NCBI GenBank assembly: GCA_963724695.1
Contig: CAVRVW010000003.1
Span: 992,001 to 1,056,000, forward strand
Direction of reading: 5' to 3'
DNA length: 64,000 nt
DNA from: CAVQFD01 sp963724695
GTDB lineage: Bacteria; Acidobacteriota; Vicinamibacteria; Vicinamibacterales; CAVVIG01
Both the position numbers and the translations under genes were made by a program. Numbering within the stretch: position 1 is the stretch's first letter; every line of letters begins with the position of its first letter. Below, in pieces: positions 49,275 to 59,088 of this stretch. The notes below the pieces were generated by a model, which made no database searches, was not told where the DNA came from, and saw only the letters and a program-made list of their open reading frames with translations.

Positions 49275-50630
49275 GTGCCGAAGCTCGTAGTCTTCCGCGG
49301 TGATGCTGTCGAGAAGGAAATCCGTCTCGCAAGAAAGCCGCTCCGCATCGGCCGGCACGAACGCAACGATGTCGTCCTCGACGATTCGGCGAACGGTGTG
49401 TCGAGATTTCACGCGGAGCTCCGCGTCGAGGGCGCGAACTACTTCATCGTCGATCTCGAGAGCAGGAACGGCATCTGGGTGAATGGCCGGCGCATCAAGG
49501 AAAAAGCCGCGCTCACGCCGGGTATTCCCGTCACGATCGGAGGGTTCGAGCTGACACTCGAAGACGATATCTCGGTCAGTGACGCCGAGACACCCGCGGC
49601 GCCGTTCAACCCGATCACTGTGGCCGACAAGCCAGCCGTCAGGAAAGAAGAGGCTGGCCGGCGTCAGTCCCAATCGCGCGCACCCGTGTCGTCTCTTTTC
49701 GCCAATCGACGCCAGGTTGCCCTTTGGGGCGGGGTCGGCGCCCTTCTACTCCTGGTCACCGTCGGCACGTTCGGAGTAGTTCGCTACGTGACGCGCCCAG
49801 TGACCGTGGCCGTGGTTCCTGTACCGCAGGAGGTCCCGCCTCCACCGCCGCCGATTCCTGAGGCGCCCGTCGATCCAAACAAGGAGGTCATCGAGCAACA
49901 TCTGCTGGCCGCACGCGCCCAGATCGACGCCCGCGACTACGAAGGCGCGGTGAATGAGCACCTGCGGCCTGTGCTCGAGCTCGCTCCCGACAACGCGGAC
50001 GCTCTCGCGATGAAACAGGAGGCCGATCAGGTCATCGCCGCGGCCGCGGCCGCGGCCGCAGCGGCGAAGAGCCCTGTCAAGCCGCCACCGCCCGCAGCCG
50101 ACCCGGAGACGCCGGGTATCCCGCGCAGAGACGGCGAGTCGCAGGTCGAGTACCTCGCCCGAGTGAAACGCGTGCAAATAGAAATCGCTGACGGCAGGGC
50201 CAGCCTCGAAAAGAACGAGTTCGTGGCCGCTCTCAACCATTTCCGGAACGTCGAACGAGATCAGCCTAAATACCAGGGCGTCGACGCGCTCATCGCCGAA
50301 ACGACCGCAAGACAGCGTAAGGTGGTCGAAGACGATATCAAGAACGGACAGACGTACGAAGATTCAGGCAGGAAGCGCGACGCTCGTCTGTTTTATAGAC
50401 ACGCGCTAGACGCCGACCCGTCGGCCACCGTTGCCCGCAACAAGGAAACGGTCCTGAAAGCTCAGATGACCGAGGAAGCAAGCCGAATCGCGACCCGAGC
50501 TAGCACTGCGGCAAAGTTGAACCAGCGCGCGCAAGCCATTGAACTGTATCAGCAGATATACGATCTGATGCTGCCTGGCGATGAAGCCAAAGAAAACGCG
50601 GCGGAGAGGCTGAAGGAGCTGAAACGATGA
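49275..50630 (+). CDS. FHA-domain membrane protein with C-terminal TPR-like region
   Basis: This 451-residue protein starts at a GTG at 49275. An N-terminal FHA phosphothreonine-binding domain (residues 1-100) has the key residues: RIGRHERNDVVL, VSRFHAEL, and SRNGIWVNG. A proline-containing linker follows, then a membrane helix (ALLLLVTVGTFGVVRYV, about 155-172). The outside part has a proline-rich stretch, an alanine run near residue 255 and helical repeats. By position it is the reader of phosphothreonines made by the adjacent kinase. The ATGA overlap at its end couples it to the next gene. Confidence 0.9.
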   Translation: MPKLVVFRGDAVEKEIRLARKPLRIGRHERNDVVLDDSANGVSRFHAELRVEGANYFIVDLESRNGIWVNGRRIKEKAALTPGIPVTIGGFELTLEDDISVSDAETPAAPFNPITVADKPAVRKEEAGRRQSQSRAPVSSLFANRRQVALWGGVGALLLLVTVGTFGVVRYVTRPVTVAVVPVPQEVPPPPPPIPEAPVDPNKEVIEQHLLAARAQIDARDYEGAVNEHLRPVLELAPDNADALAMKQEADQVIAAAAAAAAAAKSPVKPPPPAADPETPGIPRRDGESQVEYLARVKRVQIEIADGRASLEKNEFVAALNHFRNVERDQPKYQGVDALIAETTARQRKVVEDDIKNGQTYEDSGRKRDARLFYRHALDADPSATVARNKETVLKAQMTEEASRIATRASTAAKLNQRAQAIELYQQIYDLMLPGDEAKENAAERLKELKR

Positions 50631-51227
50631 CTCTTCCAGGTTGGCGGCGACGACGCATCGTTTCGCGATCACTTGTCGTGTTGTGGACGGTGACGGCCAC
50701 TACCGGTCTTGAGCGCCGGGCAGAACCCCTTCAAGTGGTTGACCGGCGGCGACAGGAGCGTCAAGTACATGACCTACAAGGATCCTGGAGGGCGCTTCGA
50801 GCTCGAGTATCCAACGAAGGACTGGCGGGTTTTGCCAAGCGGGGTCGGCTCGAGCCTGGTTTTCTCCCGATCGGATGGACCGTCGCTGTTCATCGACCGG
50901 ACCACGATTGCCGAGGAATTGACGCCCGCAGAAGTCGACGCCCTCGCCGACATCGAAATCACCACGCTGAAGGCGCAGCAGCCGACCGGCAAAGACTTCA
51001 AGTCCGAGATGCTCGAGGGCAAGTCGGGTCGCGGTGTCTTAGTCCGTTACTCGCGTCCGGGCGCCGAGACAGAGGCAGTCGTTCAGTACTCGATTCCCGT
51101 CAAGAAGGATCTGTACCGTCTGAGCGGCGTAATGCCGTCCAGGCTGCTCTCCAAGCATGAGTCGACGGTTATGCACATGATTCAGTCGTTCAAGGCTTCG
51201 GCGAGTCCGTCGACGACGAAAGACTGA
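50627..51227 (+). CDS. PsbP-like domain protein, one frame break
   Basis: The ATG at 50627 overlaps the upstream stop (ATGA), a strong sign of the true start. It encodes a basic, hydrophobic leader (RRRIVSRSLVVLWTVTATT). About 25 codons later the frame shifts; removing one base near 50709 joins it to SAGQNPFKWLTGGDRSVKYM and the rest. The domain resembles PsbP/MOG1-type secreted domains: YKDPGGRFELEYPTKDWRVL, SLVFSRSDGPSLFIDRTTIA, GVLVRYSRPGAETEAVVQYS, LYRLSGVMPS. The function is unknown. The TGA at 51225 may itself be an artefact (see the findings), in which case the protein would continue into the FHA domain. Confidence 0.65.
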
Positions 51228-51229
51228 GG

Positions 51230-52718
51230 CGTTTCCTGAACGGCTCAGAACCACACACTCGCACTGGCACCGTTCCAGTACCGATCGTCAGCACTGGCGA
51301 CGGACGCACCTTCCGGTTCTCGCGCCCGTTTTCGATCGGGCGCGATCGTAACTGCGATGTGCACATCGACGATCCGTCCGTCAGCCGCCGGCACGTCCTC
51401 GTGTCATTCGGCAACGCGCGCTGGAGAATCAGCGATCAGCAAAGCGGAAACGGCGTGTTCGTCGAGGACCGCCGCGTTGACAGCGTCTCAATCGATTCGG
51501 GCCTGACGATCCGGCTCGGTGCGTCGGGGCCCTCCCTCGAGTTCCAGGTTGAATCGCCGCATCAGCCGGCCGTCGAAGCAGCCGCCGTGCGGCGAGTCCC
51601 CAGCGAGACGATGATTGTCGCGGAGCGCTACTTCGGGTCAGGGCCCGGCGATGAAGTGGTGGGCGGCCGGACGATGATGATCCGGAAAGCCTTCCACAAG
51701 GTCCAGACGAGACAGAAACGCACCTACCAGGCGATCGTCGCCGTGCTGGTGGTGGTGGCGCTCGGTGCCGGAGGGTTTGCGTGGTACGGACAACGCCAAT
51801 TGGCCCGCCAGGCGGCGCTGGCCGAGGACTTGTTCTACCAGATGAAGGCGCACGATGTGGAGATCGCCAACCTCGAGCGCCAGTTGCTCGCGTCGAAGAG
51901 CCCGGACAGCAAGAGTCAAGTGGAAGCGTACCTGGCACGCCGTCGCCAGATGCAGACCGCCTACGAGCAGTTCATCTCGGGACTGAACCTGTACGACCAT
52001 CCACTAACACCGCAGGAGCAGCTGATACTGCGCGTGACGCGGCTATTCGGCGAATGCGAGATGGCTGCGCCGCCGGAGTATCTGGCGGAAGTCAACAGCT
52101 ACATCCGGAAGTGGCAGACGACCGGCCGCTACGCGACGGCCGTGAACCGCGCCCACGAGATGGGGTATGCGAAGCGGATCATCGAGGAATTCGAGCAGCA
52201 GGATTTGCCGGCGCAATTCTTCTATCTCGCCACTGCAGGAAAGCAGCTTCGACGAGGTGGCCAGCGGACCGCCGACACGCTACGGGATCGCCAAGGGCAT
52301 GTGGCAGTTCGTGCCTCCCACGGCCGAGCGGTACGGCATGAAAGTCGGACCGCTCGCGGCCTATCGGCGCGCCGATCCTGCCGACGATCGCCACAAATGG
52401 GAGACCGCAACGCGCGCCGCCGCCGCCTACATCAAAGACATCTACGCGACCGACGCGCAAGCGTCGGGGCTGCTGGTGATGGCGGGTACAACTGGGGCGA
52501 GAACAGGGTCATCAACCTGCTGCGGACCATGCCGGCGAACCCGAAGGAACGCAACTTCTGGAAGGTCCTCGAGCGTCATCGCAATCAAGTCCCGAAGGAG
52601 ACATACGACTACGTGCTGTCGATTGTCTCGGCGGCAGTGATTGGGGAAAACCCTCGCGCTCTTCGGCTTCAGCTTCGACAATCCGCTGGCGGTCGCAGAA
52701 CGCCAGTCCGGAACCTGA
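51230..52718 (+). CDS. FHA-transmembrane-lytic transglycosylase (SLT) protein, start unresolved, frame interrupted
   Basis: An FHA domain is read first: RTFRFSRPFSIGRDRNCDVH, then DDPSVSRRHVLVSF and QSGNGVFV. A membrane helix (AIVAVLVVVALGAGGFAWY) follows near 51740-51795, then a coiled segment. A periplasmic SLT domain comes last. The catalytic glutamate lies in LPLQESSFDEVASG (after removing one base at 52229), followed by YGIAKGMWQFVPPTAERYGM and YNWGENRVINLL. Further breaks lie near 52488 and 52657; the stop is TGA at 52716. No ATG, GTG or TTG exists in any frame between 51182 and 51356, so the first usual start (GTG at 51359) would cut the FHA domain. Confidence 0.75.
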
Positions 52719-52733
52719 AAACCGAATCGGGAA

Positions 52734-53492
52734 TCAGTTCTGGTTCGTCCCGGTGCTCGAACCGGTGTTGGACGGACGTGTCGCGACAAACGTGCACGGG
52801 CATCCGGGATACCCGGTCACGGTCCCGGTCCACGTCAACAAGGTTTCGTTGAGCGTGCCGCGGTAACTTACGACGAAGGGGTTTGGCGGCAGCGCCGGCG
52901 GCGCTGGCAGTGTGTCGAACGCGATGCCGACGTTGAGCGAACGCGGATTGGCGACGGCGCCCACGCCGGATCCCAACCCGAAGTTATTGGTGGAGTTAAT
53001 CGTCGAGGAGACCGCCGTTGCGTTCTGAATGAGATTGATGCGGTCGTTGTCGAGCCCCGCGCCGTTGATGACTGCAGTCCACCGGGCCGTGATATCGCGA
53101 ATCTGGACGGGCACCGACGAAGTCGCCACCGTGGCCTTCGAGTCCGTGACAGTGGCAACTACGGTGAAATCACCGGTGAGGGCGTACACATGCGCGACTG
53201 AATTGCCGGCTCCCTCGGTGCCATCGCCGAACTTCCACGAAATCGTATACGGCGGAACCCCACCTGTCGGCGGAGTCGCGTGCTGGAATGTGATCACGGT
53301 TGCTGATGCGACACCGACTCCCGTCGGAGAAGCCGACGGAGTACCGGGTGTCAACGCAGGAGTGGGAGGAACGGGCGGCGTCGCCTGGGTGATGGTCACG
53401 ATGCCCTCCGCCTGGCTCGGACCTCCGCCGCACGCGGAAAGAAGCACAGCAGCAGCCACGGCGGCGATCGGCAATAGGTGGCGCACAGACAT
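52734..53492 (-). CDS. PKD-domain lipoprotein
   Basis: This 252-residue protein has a lipoprotein signal ending VLLSAC. A Pro/Thr-rich linker (TPPVPPTPALTPGTP) follows, then a PKD domain with the usual landmarks (PPYTISWKFGDGTEGAGNSV, HVYALTGDFTVVATVTD). The C-terminal half contains Asn-rich strands and a CPC segment (GYPGCPCTFVA). PKD domains mediate surface or polysaccharide contacts. It ends 16 bp from the transglycosylase stop and lies downstream of the barrel gene, so it is probably an outer-membrane or periplasmic partner. Confidence 0.85.
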   Translation of the reverse strand: MSVRHLLPIAAVAAAVLLSACGGGPSQAEGIVTITQATPPVPPTPALTPGTPSASPTGVGVASATVITFQHATPPTGGVPPYTISWKFGDGTEGAGNSVAHVYALTGDFTVVATVTDSKATVATSSVPVQIRDITARWTAVINGAGLDNDRINLIQNATAVSSTINSTNNFGLGSGVGAVANPRSLNVGIAFDTLPAPPALPPNPFVVSYRGTLNETLLTWTGTVTGYPGCPCTFVATRPSNTGSSTGTNQN

Positions 53493-53507
53493 ATCCTCGG
53501 CGGTGAC

Positions 53508-54746
53508 CTAGAACGTCAGATCCAGACCGGCCATCGGCGTGACGGTGGCATGGAGCCCGTTATCGTGCAGCGCTATGAGCGCGTTGACCGAGAGCAGAAG
53601 CTTCGCCTTGATGTTCGCCTTCAGCCCCGGGGTCAGTGACAGCTTCGAAACTCCTTCGGGCAATGCAACCAGAGAACTGGACGCACTGGTTCCTGCCGGC
53701 AGCGTCGCGTCCGGTTTGAAACCGACCCGGCCTCCGCCCATGATGTTTGCGCCGAGCAGATCGAGGAGGATCGTCACTTTCGGCGCGGCCTCCAACTCAA
53801 ACCCCGCCGCATACTGAATCTGGTGTTGAGCGGTGACGGTGCTGTTCGCAGGGTTATCCGACTTCACGCTGACGCCGTCGCTCCAGTACTCGAAGCCGCC
53901 GTTGGCATGGGGCCGAAACTTTCCCCGCCCGCCCGACGCAATCAAGCTGATTGCCGTCCTGGTGACTCCGAGACCCCGAAGGTTCTGCTTGTCGCCGGTC
54001 GGGAAACGCATCGTAGCCATCACCGCCAGCCCACCGGGATCCGGCAGCCCGCTCCCGAAGGAGTAGAAGCGATACTTCACGAGACCGGCTACATCCCCCA
54101 GCCCTTTCGCAAGGTCGCTGCCCGTGCCGACCAGAATCGTCTGGCCATTGCCGTCCACGAGCGCGGAGGTCCCGTTGAATTTCAACGCGACAAGCGGAAT
54201 ATACGCTCCGAGATCGAGCCTGTCGGTCACACCCATTCGGGCGGCTATGACGACCGTCTTGGAGGAAAGGGTCAGATCGGCGGTGCCCGAGCGCCCGTTG
54301 GCCGCCACGGTTCCCGTTGACGAACGCAGCTGAAGGGCGTTCATCGAAAGATCATCCAGGTGCTGGAGATTCGAGTAGAGATAACTGACGCCGAGGCTGA
54401 CGTTTCCTTCGCCCGCCGTCAACGCCCGCTCGGCGAACGCCGGCCCGAACGTGGTGGCCGTGCGTACCTGGAGGCCGGTGCTCGGATCGAGCCTGATGAC
54501 GAAACCGCCTGAAGACGAGCCGAACGGCGCCGTCGCGACCGCGAGCTGAGTAGCCAGCCCGAGCGCCTCGCCAGCATGAGTAGCTCCGGTAGGGCGAACC
54601 AGTTGAATGATTGTGTTACCGAGCGTCAACTCGGGGATCGTCGTCGTAATCCCCGGGTTTGGGGGGGCTACCTGCGCATCGGCGGGAAGGTAAGAACCGA
54701 CCACCAGCATCGCAGCCCAAACAGCAGACGCAGAGGATATCCTCAT
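53508..54746 (-). CDS. Outer-membrane beta-barrel protein
   Basis: This 412-residue protein has a signal peptide (SASAVWAAMLVVGSYLPADA). After it come alternating strands typical of outer-membrane barrels: GGFVIRLDPSTGLQVRTA, NVSLGVSYLYSNLQHLDD, TDRLDLGAYIPLVALKF, YRFYSFGSGLPDPGGLAVMA, TMRFPTGDKQNLRG. It ends with a terminal phenylalanine (AGLDLTF), the usual barrel-assembly signal. It resembles the transporter-like/phenol-degradation MetA barrels. The substrate is unknown. The ATG at 54746 gives the signal peptide at the right place. It is followed after 15 bp by the PKD lipoprotein gene. Confidence 0.82.
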   Translation of the reverse strand: MRISSASAVWAAMLVVGSYLPADAQVAPPNPGITTTIPELTLGNTIIQLVRPTGATHAGEALGLATQLAVATAPFGSSSGGFVIRLDPSTGLQVRTATTFGPAFAERALTAGEGNVSLGVSYLYSNLQHLDDLSMNALQLRSSTGTVAANGRSGTADLTLSSKTVVIAARMGVTDRLDLGAYIPLVALKFNGTSALVDGNGQTILVGTGSDLAKGLGDVAGLVKYRFYSFGSGLPDPGGLAVMATMRFPTGDKQNLRGLGVTRTAISLIASGGRGKFRPHANGGFEYWSDGVSVKSDNPANSTVTAQHQIQYAAGFELEAAPKVTILLDLLGANIMGGGRVGFKPDATLPAGTSASSSLVALPEGVSKLSLTPGLKANIKAKLLLSVNALIALHDNGLHATVTPMAGLDLTF

Positions 54747-54901
54747 CGAACGGGACTCCGGCAATTGAACTAATGAGCTGCTTGCGAGAGAGCGTGGGCC
54801 TGTCTGTCGGCGCACCCGAACGCTTTCATCGTGCTGTCGAGCCGCAAGTTATCTCACCGATAGACGGACCAAGTCAAGCGCAAGACGGGCGGATTTTCGC
54901 G

Positions 54902-57425
54902 CTATTTCGGCTTGACCTGGTAGTCCACATTGTCAATCCGCCAGGGACTTCGGGGGTCAGCTCGAAGCAGCTGGAAGGTCGCAATCAGTTCCTGAACGTC
55001 TGGCTTTGCCGACTGAAAAGTGTGGACGAAGACGCGCTTGGTTTCCGCCCGCACTTTCGCCGCTCCTTTGACCGCATCGAGCGCAAGGTATGTCGGCTCC
55101 CGCAATGGTGCACTGAACGGACTTGTACTTCGACTTGTTCAGCTGGATTTCGAGTGACCTCATGTCCGCCTTCGGGGTAGAGCTCCTTGCACAGCCGCAG
55201 GGTCGAGGGCCTCGAAGGCAGCGCAGAATGCCTTGAGCAATTCCACAATCTTTCCCTTCGCATACTCCTCATCTGTCGGCGGCTTTGCCACAGGCCCCTG
55301 TTCGGGAGGTGTACCACCTGATGACCCTCTCGCGGGGTTGACGGCGACGGTGTTGGAGGCGTCTGCGAAACTGGCGCTGTAGGTTGCGGCCCCGGTGTGC
55401 CCGGGGCACTCGGCGTTCCTCCACCGGTTGGTGGAGCTGGCGAGGGTCTCGAGGTTACTGGTCGCGGCGGAACAGGAGGCGCTGCGGCGATGACCTCGGC
55501 CGTGCGGGAGAACTTGGCGCTGCAGGTGCGTGGCACCGGCCATCTGCGTTTGGCCCAGCGGCGTGCAATCGCCGGTGAAACCCATGAAGGTGAAGCCGTC
55601 GTCAGCGGTTTGACGCAATTCGACTGGCACACCCTCGGGATGATTGGCTGAGCAGACGGTTCCCTTCGTCCCGCAAAGGATGTCGACACCCTCCAGTGTG
55701 CCGCCGGTGGGTACCGGCGAGATCGTCAATGGCTGAGTGGGGGCCGCCGGAGCAACGACAACCGCTGCGAACGTCACGCTGCAGTTGCGAGGGCCGGTCA
55801 TGATCGTTCGACCACCGGGCGCACAGTCGCCGACGTACTGCTCGAACGCAAAGCCTGAGTCTGCTTCAGGTCGTCAGCTCGACGATTTCGCCAGCCGGCC
55901 TTCTTGTCGTGCAATCGCTTCCTCGCGTGCCGCAATTGATGCCTGGTCCCGAAATGGTTCCGCCGACCGGCTTGGCAATGGTCAGGAGCTCGCCCGCTGG
56001 GCCGGAAACAAACATCCACACGGCCGCCGTCACGACAACGATCGCAAGAAACACAGCAGCTACCGCCACGATCGGCGTCCGATGGCGCTTCCAAAGAACC
56101 GGCAACTTCTGCAACGCCGGCTCCAACGACGCCATCAAGCGCTGCAGCGCCGGGGCCGCCTGCGGCTTTGGTGCGGAACTTTTCGGCGGCGCGGGATTTC
56201 GGGGGGGAACGTGCGCCTGCCTCGGCACATGCGCACTGGGCGGAACGATGATCGTGGGTGACGCATCGACCATCCCACCGGCCCCAACCGACGTGCCGAC
56301 CATGGTCGGCGGCACAGGATCCAGCGACCGCGCAGTTGGCGGGATTGACGCGGTGGAGGGGCGCGGATCGAGTCCGGCCAGAAGAGAGCGGGCCTGAACG
56401 TGCGACGCGTCTTCCGCCAGGGCTTCGGCCGCGAATCGCCGGGCGGCCTCCATGCTGCCTTCCGCGAGCGCCGCGGCAGCGCGCTGGTACGCCGCCTCGG
56501 CCCGTGCCTGGTTGACCTTGCCTCTGGTCGGCAACGATTGAGGGGTCGGCCGGCGCACTGGAACCGCGACATCTTCCGGACCGAGCCGCGCGCGCACCCG
56601 CTCCAGCGCCCGCTCGAACGTCCCGGCATCCTGGAAACGCTTGTTCGGATCCTTTTTCATGGCACGCTGGACGATCTCGTCGATTTCCGGATCGAGATCG
56701 GGCAGCAGCGTCGAAAGGCCAGCCGGCCGCGACTGGAGGACTTTCCGTTCGATGGCCCGTGTATTGGTGCCCTCGAAGGCAACCGTGTACGACAAGAGCT
56801 CGTAAAACACGGCGCCGACGGCAAAGATGTCGCTGCGGTGGTCGACATCACGGCCGTCGATTTGCTCCGGCGACATGTAACCCGGCGTGCCGATGGTCAT
56901 GTTGATCTGCGTCAACGGCACACCGACACGCGTCATCTTGTTGCTGCTTTCGGCGACGTGTGCGATGCCGAAATCAAGAATCTTGAGGTGGCCCTGCTGA
57001 TCCACCATCAGGTTCGCCGGCTTGATGTCGCGATGAATGATGCCGGCTTCATGCGCGTGCGCCAGGCCGGCGCAGAGCTCCTCCATGAGCTTCAGCTTCT
57101 GCGACACCGGCAGCGGGGCGCGACGATGGATCACCTCGTCGAGGGTCTCGCCGCGCACGTACTCCATGACGATGAAGGGTGAGCCCTCGAATTCGCCGCT
57201 GTCGTAGATGTTGACGATGTTGGGTTGGTTGAGCGCGGCCAGGGCGCGCGCTTCGCGCCCGAATCGCTCACGAAGATCGACCGAATCGAGCGTCGCGTTC
57301 AGGACTTTGATGGTGACGAGCCGGCCGGTATTAGGGTCATGAGCGAGGTACGAGCTGCCCATGCCGCCCCGGCCGATGAGGCTCTTGATCTGATACCGGC
57401 CGATTAGAGTTGGCAGGGCAGGCAT
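54902..57425 (-). CDS. Transmembrane Ser/Thr kinase with extracytoplasmic paired-cysteine repeats, 3' part frame interrupted
   Basis: The kinase has IGRGGMGSSY at 17-26, VTIKVL with K40, IIHRDIKPAN at 129-138 and ILDFGIAHV at 149-157. A Pro-rich linker precedes a membrane helix (PIVAVAAVFLAIVVVTAAVW, about 447-466). Outside are two repeats, each with four cysteines (LLTIAKPVGGTISGPGINCG; LTISPVPTGGTLEGVDILCG), like InlB/B-repeat beta-grasp units. A Pro-rich stretch follows, then a conserved terminal domain (AKGKIVELLKAFCAAFEALD, YLALDAVKGAAKVRAETKRV, SPWRIDNVDYQVKPK). The premature TGA near 55866 and three later breaks vanish on removing single bases, so the real stop is at 54902. Confidence 0.82.
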
Positions 57426-57595
57426 CGTGCAAACCTCGGCATCCTAGCATGTTGACGGAGAATGCGGCCGGAAAGTCGGCGAGGTGGAACCGTCCAGAAC
57501 CGCTCGTTTCCCCGTTCGTTGACAAGCTCTACGACGCCCGATAATCTGGGCCCGTTTTCGGGCATTCGGGTATTCGCAGTAGTGGAGCATCCTCT

Positions 57596-58369
57596 ATGAA
57601 GGACCGCGACGGCGTGCAGTCGCTCCTGGTACATCGGAAGCTCACACGGGCCATTACGGACGCCGTGCGAGTGCAGATGACCGAGTATCTGAAGACCCTT
57701 GCGCCGCTCCTGCGCCCGAAAGCCATCCTCGGGGACTACGTCCAGGGCGGACCAAAAGAGCCCAGCCGTAAGTCCGACAAAGCGTTCGGCGACCTTCAGG
57801 CGCTGCTACGAAACGGTTGCGACCGCCAGACCGTACAATCTGCCGCGCGAGCTCACGACACCGCTCTCCTTCGCCAGCGTCGGCCTGGAAATTACGCCGC
57901 TCGACTACTACCACGAGGCCAAGTCGGGGTCCGACACGCCGCCGGATCAAGGTTCGCTGTCCGCTGACATGGGTGCTCACTTACGCCGACTACCCGCCGA
58001 ACCGGCTTCAAGAGCTGATCGAGGCGAAGGCGCGATCCATCGAAGAGCTTCAGCGCTTCGTTCTCCACTATCTGGTGCTCCACGTCGCCACAAGAGCGAA
58101 CCGACACTGACGCAGATCTTCGAATCGCTGCACTTTCCCCTGACCACGAGCAAGATGCCGCAGTTCGGCGATCTGCCGATCACGCGCATCGGCGTCCCCA
58201 TTTCGACGATCCGGCCGTCCGACGCGGTGGTGATCGAGAGCGCCGAGATGACCGGCATGGACGCGTTCGAGGAGATCGTCAAGGTCGAGGACATCGCTGC
58301 GGCTTGCGCGATCCCTTGAAAGAACGCCTGCTCGAGATCACGCGTCAGCAGGCGCCCGAGCTGGTCTGA
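57596..58369 (+). CDS. Conserved protein of unknown function, frame interrupted
   Basis: About 257 residues can be pieced together: LVHRKLTRAITDAVRVQMTE, PLLRPKAILGDYVQGG, SDKAFGDLQAL, YNLPRELTTPLSFASVGLEI, LDYYHEAKSG, VLTYADYPPNRLQELIEAKA, SIEELQRFVLHYLVLHV, LTQIFESLHFPLTTSKMPQF, GDLPITRIGVPISTIRPSD, and a tail ending LLEITRQQAPELV. It has no signal peptide or membrane helix. I do not recognise a family. Its place opposite the spike-effector operon suggests a role linked to it. Breaks lie near 57815, 57965, 58090 and 58310. Confidence 0.5.
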
Positions 58370-58391
58370 GGCCTGCAGTCGCGGTTTCGGA

Positions 58392-59088
58392 TCACGATTT
58401 CTCAGCGAACGCGCTTTCCGGTAATAGCGCCCAATCGAATCCGGCGAGCCCCGTCTCGCGCTCGAGCGCGTCGAGCACTACCTGCTTCGAACGCGTCCGT
58501 CGAGGACAGCAGCCCTGCGACATCGCCATCGACGCCCGGCCGCAGGACTCCCTCGACGCCATTCGCCGCGAGCGACGCGGCGCGCTCGTCCAGTCGTCTC
58601 CAAACAGCGCCGAGCAGCGCCTCCTCATCGATGTCGGGTGGAGGCAGCATCGCGGGCCGGAGAGCAGCACGACTTGTCCCTGCATGCCACCACGGAAAGC
58701 CCGCATCGTCGAACAGATCGCAGCGCGATCTCGGGCCGCCGGGTCGACATCAAGCGTGATGTTCGGGGATGTCCTCTCAGCTTCGCCACGATGCGTTCGC
58801 CGAAACCCTGCGTCCCGTCAGCGCGCGAACCAGCGTCGCCGTCACGACGTCGACCAGACGCTCGTCGCGACCGGACTGACGGACGAGGAGAGAAAGGTGA
58901 CGCGCGCAACGAGGTCAGCGCGCGCGCCAGCACGCGGGCCACTTCCTCCGGCACGCCGGCGTCATACCGGCTCGGTCGACTGCTGCCAGCCAATGAGGGT
59001 CAATCGACCGGTTGGCGGAGCGAAGCGGACCAAGCTGCCACTGCAGGCCGCGCGCGTCGCGGCAGACGAAGATGGACGTGTGCGTCAC
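58392..59088 (-). CDS. Unidentified last gene of the leftward effector-type operon, frame interrupted
   Basis: A GTG at 59088 overlaps the stop of the glycine-zipper gene (GTGA), so this is probably a coupled downstream gene. Readable parts: THTSIFVCRDARGLQWQLGP, PHWLAAVDRA, VPEEVARVLARALTSL, RLVDVVTATLVRALTGRRVS, PDIDEEALLGAVWRRLDERA, and the terminus LERETGLAGFDWALLPESAF. The composition suggests a soluble helical protein of about 230 residues. In such operons the gene after a toxin is often its immunity or adaptor, but nothing here proves that. Confidence 0.45.

Noticed and set aside
52167..52640. A separate small gene within the transglycosylase region
   Set aside because: The peptide from about 52230 onward is simply the shifted continuation of the SLT domain.
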